Assembly (NCBI GenBank): GCA_019137255.1
Contig: WPDH01000138.1
Span: forward strand, 124,001 to 188,000
Length of the DNA: 64,000 nucleotides
Reading direction: 5' to 3'
DNA from: Corinectria fuckeliana
Taxonomy: Eukaryota > Ascomycota > Sordariomycetes > Hypocreales > Nectriaceae
Shown here: piece after piece, positions 56,445 through 64,000 of the stretch
Layout of the letters: each line of letters opens with the position of its first letter
Position numbering within the stretch: the stretch's first letter is position 1
Notes under the pieces: generated by a model
Told to the model about the DNA's origin: nothing
The model's input: only the letters and a program-made list of their open reading frames with translations
Databases searched by the model: none
Translations under genes and position numbers: made by a program

Positions 56445-57767
56445 ATGCGGGGCCGTCTCCTCACCAAAAGTCAGACGCTTAGGTCCTGGCTCTGTCCTTC
56501 AGGAGCCCTCCGCCCCGTGGTATCGAACCAGATCTTGAACGCTCTGTCCGCATCTGGCAGAAGATGTATTCACGCCCGCGCCACCGACTATCTCCCAAGC
56601 AACGTCCCTGATTGGACCGAGTCTCAGATATCAGTCCGCGAAGCCATCGCAAAGATATGCTCACAGTACACTGACGAATACTGGCTGGAAAAGGACACAG
56701 AGCACAAGTTTCCCTGGGAGCTGTACAAGGGTCTTGCTTCGAACGGATGGCTGGGAATCTGTCTCCCGGAAGCCTACGGCGGTTCTGAGCTCGGGATATC
56801 CGAGGCGGCTGTCATGTTGCAAACAATATCCGAGTCTGGTGCCGGCATGAATGGGGCTTCGTCGGTACACATGAACATCTTTGGCCTAGAGCCTGTCGCC
56901 AAGTTCGGGTCTGAGGAGCAGAAAGAGCGCTGGCTGGTGCCTCTAGTTCAAGGCAAGGAGCGAGCGTGCTTCGGAGTGACGGAGCCCAACACGGGCCTCG
57001 ATACTCTCCGGCTTCAGTCCTCTGCGCGACGGAACGGGGACCACTACGTCCTCAAAGGTTCCAAGGTCTTCATCTCGACAGCTCAAGTAGCAGAGAAGAT
57101 CTTGATCCTCGCCAGAACCACCCCACTGGAGGACGTCAAGAAACCAAGCCAGGGGCTTTCCCTCTTCTACACTGATCTTGACCGATCCGCCGTGCAGATC
57201 ACCGAGATACCCAAGATGGGACGGTCCGCGGTTGATACGAATGCCCTCTTCTTCGAGGACTGGAAAGTGCCCGCTCGCGACTTGGTCGGGAACGAGGGCG
57301 ACGGCTTCAAGATGATCATGCACGGCATGAATGCCGAGAGAATTCTCGTGGGTGCCGAGGCGTTGGGGCTTGGATACGCAGCCTTGCGCCGCGCCTGCAA
57401 CTACGCGAACGAACGAGTGGTGTTTGGCAGCCCCATCGGCAAGTACCAGGGCATTCAGCACCCACTGGCCGAGTGCTGGATGAATCTCGAGAGCGCTCGG
57501 CTGATGATCTACTTGGCGGCGCGCCTGTACGATCAGGGCCATGAAGGTGGAGAGTATGCCAATGCGGGAAAGTATCTGGCTTCCGAGGCCGCGTTCAAGG
57601 CTGCAGAGAGGGCCATCATGACGCACGGAGGTATGGGATACGCAAAGGAATACCACGTAGAGCGTTACATGAGAGAGTCTATCCTGTCGAGGATTGCTCC
57701 GGTCAGCGGGGAGATGATTAAGAATTACATAGGCCAGCGGGTTCTAGGGCTCCCTAAAAGCTATTAG
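56445..57767 (+). CDS. Acyl-CoA dehydrogenase, mitochondrial (440 aa)
   Basis: FAD-dependent oxidation of an acyl-CoA to the 2-enoyl-CoA. The ATG at 56445 starts a basic amphipathic presequence (MRGRLLTKSQTLRSWLCPSG). The domains run in standard order: helical N-domain (WELYKGLASNGWLGICLPEA, YGGSELGISEAAVMLQ), the FAD/substrate stretch CFGVTEPNTGLDT, and the C-domain (RVVFGSPIGKYQGIQHPLAE; THGGMGYAKEYHVERYMRES). In MHGMNAERILVGAEALGLGY the Glu falls where isovaleryl-CoA dehydrogenase has its catalytic base, while the C-terminal Glu of medium-chain enzymes is absent (RIAPVSGE instead). This suggests branched or otherwise unusual acyl chains. Intronless. It forms a same-strand run with the CoA-transferase, lyase-hydratase and reductase genes. 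Confidence 0.92.
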   Translation: MRGRLLTKSQTLRSWLCPSGALRPVVSNQILNALSASGRRCIHARATDYLPSNVPDWTESQISVREAIAKICSQYTDEYWLEKDTEHKFPWELYKGLASNGWLGICLPEAYGGSELGISEAAVMLQTISESGAGMNGASSVHMNIFGLEPVAKFGSEEQKERWLVPLVQGKERACFGVTEPNTGLDTLRLQSSARRNGDHYVLKGSKVFISTAQVAEKILILARTTPLEDVKKPSQGLSLFYTDLDRSAVQITEIPKMGRSAVDTNALFFEDWKVPARDLVGNEGDGFKMIMHGMNAERILVGAEALGLGYAALRRACNYANERVVFGSPIGKYQGIQHPLAECWMNLESARLMIYLAARLYDQGHEGGEYANAGKYLASEAAFKAAERAIMTHGGMGYAKEYHVERYMRESILSRIAPVSGEMIKNYIGQRVLGLPKSY

Positions 57768-58179
57768 GTGTAATCCATGACTTATCAGTATATTGTACTG
57801 TAAGGCGGCTTAATTCGGTCGTGTGAAACGCAATAAACGCAATACACGCATCGGCAAGCTTCAAATACGGCTTCGGTGTCGGTAATGGATGGGTATGTAA
57901 CTTTCCCGAGGCATCTGGTGCTGGGTACCTCGCTCTCCGATCAATCCCGGACGGAGGACAGCTGCAAGGGAGGCACTTATCCGAGGTCACTCATGCAGAA
58001 TCGTCTAGCAGTAGAACCGTAATAGTGCATGTAGTAGGTCAATATCTGGTCTCAAATGCCTACTCTGCGGAGGATAAATGCCATACAATAAGACTGGCGT
58101 GCCAGAGGCTGTTTCAATCTGCCGTATCCCACTGACGCATTTCTGCACCCTGCACCGTCTCGCCAGGTAAGTCGCCAAG
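57768..58179. other. Intergenic, CoA-transferase promoter
   Basis: 411 bp, no feature recognised. Confidence 0.4.
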
Positions 58180-59830
58180 ATGTACCACCTACCACGCCGC
58201 ATTGCAAAAAGCCATGGTTTCTTTCGCGGCCAAAAAGACTTGATGACGCCCGGCATTGCGACAAGGACGATCCAACAGCTCGCACGGCGGCTTTCCTCGA
58301 CAGCTACGACGTATAGCGCAAGGGAGAATGGAGGACCACTTCAGGGATTGAGGGTCCTGGATCTGTCCCGAGTTCTAGCTGTCAGTTGCCCATTTAATTC
58401 GGTAGATTGGCGATACACTAACACGACGCACTGCAGGCACCCTTTTGCACGCAGATTCTGGCGGATTATGGCGCCGACATTATCAAGATTGAAGCGATTG
58501 GAAAGGGGGTAAGAAAGACGCAATTTCTTTTCTCTAGCGTCGGTCCTGGTTTCCGTGAGGCTTATGACGCTGACTTTCGATTTCAACGCCACCAGGACGA
58601 CACGAGACACTGGTTGATGAAGGGAGAGGCAGAAACGTGGAAGAAAGCAGCTGGCCCCATGTCGAATTACTTCTCTGCTGTCAACCGCAACAAGAGATCC
58701 GTCACTATGGATATCAAGCACCCCAAGGGAAAGGAGATGCTCTTGAAACTGGCTAAAAACGCAGATGTGCTGTAAGTGAACACGGTCTGAACTAGAAGAG
58801 CCGCGGCTAACCACTGTCACGGGTTGTCTTGACACAGGGTTGAAAACTTCAAGCCGGGAACCATGGAACGCCTAGGACTGGGATATGCGTCTTTAAAGGA
58901 ACACAATCCTCGCCTCATTTACGCAAGCATCTCCGGTGAGTTCCACCTGTTTACCATGACATATAGCAGCTAGCCCTTGGGAGCGGTTACTAAACTGGAC
59001 TACTACCCACAGGATACGGGACTACTGGCCCCTTTGCCAGCCGGGGCGGGTATGATCCCATCGCCGGAGCAGAGGCCGGCCTCCTCCATGTGACGGGCGA
59101 ACGAAACGGGGCCCCGGTGCGGCCCGGCCTCGGCATCGTGGACATGGCGACCGGCCTGTATCTGCACGGAGCAATCCTGGCGGCTCTGCATGCTCGCGAG
59201 CGCGGGGGAGGGGGCCAACGCGTGGACGCCTCGCTCTTCGAGACGCAGATCAGTCTACTCACCAGTGTCGGCTTGGTATGGCTGAACCTGGGCATCGAGG
59301 CTCAGCGCTGGGGCTGCCAACACCCCAGCATCGTGCCGTACGACGCCTTCAAGACGAAGGACGCGTACCTGGTCTGCGGCGCCACCAACGACGCTCAGTT
59401 TGCCGTGCTCTGCAAGCTGCTGGGGCTGGAAGCCCTCATCGACGACGACCGCTTCTCGACGAACCCCAAGCGGGTGGAGAGCCGCGACCTGCTCGGCCCC
59501 ATGTTCAACGCCGCGTTTGGGGCCAAGACGACGGCCGAGTGGACTCGCATCTTCGGCGGCACCGGGTTGCCCTTTGCGCCCATCAACAACATGGAGCAGA
59601 CCTTTGCGCACCCGCAGGCCGCGGCCCGGGGCATGGTGGCCCGGATAGAGACGGACGCGGCCGAGTCTGGCCAGATCAACGTCATCGCGCCCGCCGTCAA
59701 GTTCAGCGAGACGGGGACGAGCCTGAGGACGCCGCCGGCCAGCCTCGGGCAACACACGGATGAGGTGCTTGCGGAGATCGGCATCGAGGCTTCCGAGGCG
59801 AACAAGCTAAGACAGCAGGGCGCGGTGTAG
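58180..59830 (+). CDS. Class III (CaiB/BaiF) CoA-transferase, SUGCT-like (454 aa)
   Basis: Transfers CoA, most likely from succinyl-CoA, to a dicarboxylate such as glutarate or 3-hydroxy-3-methylglutarate, as human SUGCT does. Five exons (58180-58380, 58437-58508, 58596-58771, 58838-58935, 59013-59830) join perfectly in frame. A basic N-terminus (MYHLPRRIAKSHGFFRGQ) and a second stretch IQQLARRLSSTATTYSAREN look like a mitochondrial presequence. Family blocks: LRVLDLSRVLA, LADYGADIIKIEA, NRNKRSVTMDIKHPKGKEML, VENFKPGTMERLGLGY, and GYDPIAGAEAGLLHVTGE then RPGLGIVDMATGLY with the catalytic Asp, then QRWGCQHPSIVPYDAFKTKD, strongly like SUGCT. It is a member of the right-end catabolic cluster. 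Confidence 0.92.
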
Positions 59831-60109
59831 GTTAATCTAGTTTAGTTGACCGAGGTGACTAAAATCAATGTCTTCCGTCAAACTGTCTCTGCATTTGTTT
59901 CATTGCCGTCTGTCGAGTGCCGAGGCCATCATGTCATCACGGCAAGCAGGGGAATGAGTAAGTGGTAGCCGCGGCATCTACACCAGGCTAACCCAGAACA
60001 ACATCCATGTAAAGAGATATCTACAAGCAAAGACAGTTTATTAGTCAGTCTATTTATCCCCTTCACACATCAGCACCACGCCACTCCATATTGCACTCGC
60101 TCGTTCGCC

Positions 60110-62111
60110 ATGTTTATACGCCACTCCCAGCCCCTCTCGTCCCAGCTTCGGACCAGCAAGATCGCATTCGGCAGCGGTCGTGCTCGGCACTCCCTCCAGT
60201 GTCGAGAAGCATCCCGGCGGTATCAGTCAACGCTTAACACTGATGGCAAAGTCCGCATCATTGAGGTTGGACCGAGAGACGGGCTGCAGAATATCAGTCA
60301 ACTAGTGCCCAAGGCAACCAAGGTTGAGCTCATCAAGCGCCTCGCCGATGCCGGCTTACGTGACATTGAAGCAGCTTCCTTTGTCTCACCAAAATGGGTG
60401 CCGCAGCTGGCTGACGGGCATGATGTTATGAATGATATCCTCCACTTTGCTCGACATGAATACCGAGGTGATGACCGTCTCGGATTCCCTGTTTTGGCAC
60501 CAAATCCTCAAGGCTTGAGGAACGCAAGAGCAGCCGGTGCGACGGAAGTGGTGGTCTTTGCGTCGGTTACGGAGGCCTTTAGCAAGGCCAACCAGAACTG
60601 CACCGTCGACGAGGCCCTCAGCCAAGCCGAGGCCGTTGCGAGCGAAGCCCTCTCACTTGGTATGAGAGTCCGAGGGTCAGTCGTTTCAGACTTGGACACG
60701 CAGTAACTAGTAGCTAACCCGGCTTGTTTGCAGTGTGGTCTCTTGTATCTTCTCGGATCCATTTTCTGGGCCAACGGCGCCTCAAGACGTTCTTCCCGTG
60801 GTCCAGCGGTTTCTCGACATGGGGTGCTACGAAGTCGGCCTTGGAGATACCTTGGGCGTGGGAACGCCCAAAGACACTCAAAATCTGCTGGAAATCCTGC
60901 TCAGGGAGATCCCCGCAGACAAGCTTACCGGCCATTTCCACGACACCTACGGCCAGGGCATCGCCAACATCTTCCGAGCCTACGACATGGGTATCAGGAC
61001 TTTTGAGAGCAGCATCGCCGGCTTGGGTGGCTGCCCTTATGCTCCTGGTGCCAAAGGCAACGTCGCCACCGAAGACGTTGTGTATGGACTCGAGAAGGCT
61101 GGCATTGATACCGGCGTTCACTTGGAAAAGCTCGCTTCTGTTGGTCAATGGATCTCGCAGCAGATCGGTATTCCATATGGGAGTAGAGCTGGCGCAGCAC
61201 TGGCTTCGAAACGGACTGGAGTAAAGGAACAGAAGAAGCCACCGGCCACGCCGAAGTCAACGAGGTCGTGGACCGAAGTAAAGAACACCGGTGAATACCG
61301 AGTCTCTCGCGCGGGCACCGCCTTGAAGGTTACCTTGACCCGACCCAAGAACGGCAACGCCATGACTGATGCCATGCTGGAGGGGCTCACCGACCTGTTC
61401 AGAAACCTGCCCAAACAACCATCCATCTACCACGTGGTCATTGAGTCGGAGGGCAAGTACTTTTGCACCGGCATGGATCTGAGCGGCGGCACAAACACCT
61501 CTGGCGCGTCTGCCGAGTCCGACTACTACGCCAAAGTTGCCGCTCTGTTCGACGCCATCGATCAAGCTCCGCAGACGACCATTGCTCTGGTGGATGGACC
61601 TTGCTTCGGTGGAGGTGTAGGACTTACGTTTGTGTGTGACGTCCGCCTGGTGTCGCCAAAAGCCAGATGGACACTCAGTGAGGTCAAGATCGGTGTCAGC
61701 CCAGCCATCATCTCCAAGTTCCTGGTGCGGGAATGGGGAGCTTCGATGGCGCGTGAAGGCATGCTGTCAGGGCGAGAAATCACCCCGGACGAGCTTCTCC
61801 GTGTGGGAGCCGTCCATGGGATTACCAAGGATGGACAGTCATTGGAAGCCAAGCTGGATAGCTACCTCGACCAGCTCGAGAAGTGTGCGCCTCGATCGGC
61901 AGCGGTGAATAAGGAGCTGACGAGGGTTGCATGGTCCAGCCCCGAAAGCAAAGCCCAGGCAGGCCTGATTGAGAGGACATTTCATTCCATGATGATACCC
62001 GGCTCCGAGGGTCAGCATGGGATTCAGCAGTTCCAGAAAAAGTCCAAAAACTTCAGCTGGCGGGACTTTTGGGGCAGCCGAAATCCATTCGAAGAAACTC
62101 ATAACAGGTAA
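60110..62111 (+). CDS. Bifunctional fusion: HMG-CoA lyase plus enoyl-CoA hydratase/crotonase domain (647 aa)
   Basis: One gene, two exons (60110-60675, 60734-62111) joined in frame. Residues 1-40 are a basic presequence (SSQLRTSKIAFGSGRARHSL). Residues about 47-345 are a complete HMG-CoA lyase: VRIIEVGPRDGLQN (Arg/Asp of the active site), AASFVSPKWVPQLAD, VGLGDTLGVGTP, HFHDTYGQG (metal His pair), and GGCPYAPGAKGNVATEDVVY with the catalytic Cys. After a Lys/Pro-rich linker (VKEQKKPPATPKSTRSWTEV) comes a crotonase domain, about 375-640: LKVTLTRPKNGNAMTDAMLE, GKYFCTGMDLSG (oxyanion loop), CFGGGVGLTFVCDVRLVSPK, WTLSEVKIGVSPAI. The second catalytic Glu (LSEVKIG) is kept; the first, normally after GGG-x, is Gly. 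HMG-CoA lyase plus methylglutaconyl-CoA hydratase would be consecutive steps. Confidence 0.93.
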
Positions 62112-62496
62112 TGTTTGTGGTCGTTTGACGCATAGACACGCTAGTATAGTCGAGCAGAGATACTACATGCAGTGAAAGCCTTGTAACCCGAGAGGTCCTG
62201 TGCGAACACCCATTGGATAGACCGTAGCGTAGCGTGACCAGTATTGATCTGTTAGTCTAATGCCACCGGCCACCTTTCTCGGCTACTTTGGAGGTTGCCG
62301 AGGCCCGACTCAGTCGTGTCCACAGAGTCCGTAGTGAGCCAGAGGGTAACGGTAATTGGCTCAAATGTAACCGTAGCGAATTGAAAACTGTGGCAATGTT
62401 GACCGAGGGGGGACCGTCGAGGGTCTGTGTTCGCATTGATAACTAACTAGTTGCTCTCATGCCCCAAAACATTGCATCACCTCGACTACTTGGAAC
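62112..62496. other. Intergenic, reductase promoter
   Basis: 385 bp without a recognised feature, between two genes of the catabolic cluster. Confidence 0.4.
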
Positions 62497-63813
62497 ATGC
62501 CATTACTCCAAAGGTATTCAAGTCTCACCATCAGCCGTCCAGGACTCACCAGTTTGTCTCGTTTACGCGTGATACAGCACCGCAGACATCACCACTCGAT
62601 GAAGGCTGTCGTGGTGGGCGACAAATCGGCTCGGCTTGAGTATTCAAGACGAGTCCCCGACCTGCGCGAAGATTGCGTCCTCGTGAGACCGGTCGCCGTG
62701 GCCCTAAACCCAACGGACTGGAGGCATATCGAATATGGCCGAGCCAAAGATGGCTGCATCCTGGGCTGCGACTACGCGGGCATCGTGGAGTCAGTTGGAA
62801 GTGCCGTCGGCAACAAGTGGAAGCTAGGTGATCGCATCTTCGGCTGTGCCCACGGGGCCAATTTCATGAACCCGGACGACGGCGTCTTTGGCGAGTTTGC
62901 GACTGTCGTTGGGGATTTGCAGATGCGCGTACCCGAATCCTTGAGCTTTGAACAGGCCGCCACTATCGGCTTGGGTGCCATCACGGTTGGCCAAGGACTG
63001 TTCCAAAAGGCCTTGCAGCTTGAACTTCCAGCCCTGACAGGCGAAATCCGACAGAAGAATATCCCAGTGTTGATATATGGCGGTAGCACTGCGACTGGGG
63101 CGTTGGGGATCCAATATGCGAAGCAGTGAGCGCATTTGGTCGCAGATATAACGATTTGGACCTCATAATTGACATCTTTATAGATCTGGTTATACAGTCA
63201 TCACAACATGCTCGCCAGGAAGTTTTGACTACGTCAAGAGTCTCGGGGCAGACTTTGCAGTTGACTACAACGACAAAGACGCTGGAGCAAAGATCCGAGA
63301 GTATACCAACAATACGCTCAAGTACGCCTGGGACACGATTAGCATTGAGTATTCGGCCCATATCTGTGCCAATGCGCTTACAACGACGTCTTCCTTGAGG
63401 CCCGTTTACGGTACTCTCCTCCCGGTCCAGAGCCCTCGAAAGGATGTCAGCACAGTTTCGACCGTCATGTATACCGTCTTTGGCAAGGAGTTCAAGTTTG
63501 GGCCCGTGCACGTACCGGCAAGTCGGGAGGACTTTGAATTCGGCAAATCATTCTTTCATCTCACGGAAGAAATGTTGGCGCAGGTAAGCGACCTTAGCCC
63601 CCTAACTTAGTGTTTCTACCGTAGAGGTCTCTCAATCAACGCTATACTAAAGCAACTCAACAGGGCCGTCTGAGACCACATACCTATCGTGTGGGTGAGG
63701 GAGGCTTGAAAGGGGTTCTGGAAGGTCTGCGTGATCTCCAAGAGGGAAAGGTGAGGGCCGTAAAGCTCGTGTACAGAGTCGCCGATACACCAGATCAATC
63801 TTCAGCTCCATAG
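62497..63813 (+). CDS. MDR-family (zinc-type alcohol dehydrogenase-like) enoyl reductase
   Basis: NAD(P)H-dependent reductase of the medium-chain dehydrogenase superfamily, in the fungal trans-enoyl reductase/toxD-like branch, about 390 aa in three exons. The ATG at 62497 gives a basic leader (MPLLQRYSSLTISRPGLTSL and a HRRHHH stretch) that may be a presequence. An internal ATG at 62599 (MKAVVVGDKSARLEYSRRVP) is the usual start of cytosolic family members. Marks: VRPVAVALNPTDWRHIEYG, GCDYAGIVESVG, GDRIFGCAHGANF, AATIGLGAITVGQGLF, nucleotide loop VLIYGGSTATGALGIQYAKQ (spliced at about 63,125), TTCSPGSFDYVKSLGADFAV and GKSFFHLTEEMLAQ before the last intron. The catalytic-zinc ligands of true alcohol dehydrogenases are absent. 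It follows the lyase-hydratase gene by 385 bp in the same direction. Confidence 0.88.
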
Positions 63814-64000
63814 AATGCCCTTGAATATACAATAGAGCTCCCTAGCAGTTCTCAGATAGTATTTTCGTACACAAAGTAGCCCTATGCAGAATGAACGGGG
63901 ACCAAAACCCTCTGCAATGTGACCCGTGCAAGGTTGAGAAAAGTAGGCAGTTTTGAAGTCCCAATCTTGCATCGTGTTTAACTTGAATGATGGAGCGTGT

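Noticed and set aside
59255..59805. Long antisense frames over the CoA-transferase
   Set aside because: They arise from the GC-rich codon usage of the real gene, whose five exons join in frame with family motifs.

Overview
The window comes from a filamentous ascomycete (Pezizomycotina, probably a Sordariomycete; inference). Short 45-100 bp GT-AG introns, a Zn2Cys6 regulator, an NLR receptor, a HET-domain remnant, a Dur3-type transporter and an AT-rich transposon block with RIP-like C-to-T decay all point that way. No bacterial-style operons, CRISPR arrays or confident tRNA/rRNA genes were found.

Left part (0.5-21.5 kb): an orphan protein; an APC-family permease (10 exons, minus) divergent from a cytochrome P450; an amidase; two tandem AsaB/CmcJ-like hydroxylase genes; an NLR with hydrolase-like, NB-ARC and TPR parts; and a CorA-like membrane protein. 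Permease, P450, amidase and the AsaB-like pair look like tailoring or transport genes of a small accessory metabolic cluster, but no backbone synthase is visible.

Middle part (21.5-38.5 kb): gene-poor. It holds a decayed second copy of the C-terminal half of GMP synthase, an orphan intronless Trp-rich protein, and an 8,682-bp hAT-family transposon with an exact 8-bp target duplication. Inside the dead hAT transposase gene sits a complete 645-bp miniature LTR retroelement with 146-bp LTRs, a polypurine tract and a 5-bp target duplication.

Right part (39-51 kb): a flavin monooxygenase of the NtaA/SnaA type divergent from a Dur3-like transporter, a BTB/POZ protein, and remnants of a HET-domain gene and of a FAD-dependent monooxygenase.

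Right end (51-64 kb): a coherent catabolic cluster. It has a Ctf1/Far-like Zn2Cys6 regulator, a mitochondrial oxoglutarate/malate-type carrier, an acyl-CoA dehydrogenase, a SUGCT-like CoA-transferase, a single-gene fusion of HMG-CoA lyase with a crotonase domain, and an MDR-family reductase. Four of the enzymes carry basic, presequence-like N-termini. Together they could activate a C5/C6 dicarboxylate (3-methylglutarate, 3-methylglutaconate or 3-hydroxy-3-methylglutarate), oxidise, hydrate and cleave it to acetoacetate and acetyl-CoA. This is the most interesting system in the window; the substrate assignment is inference.
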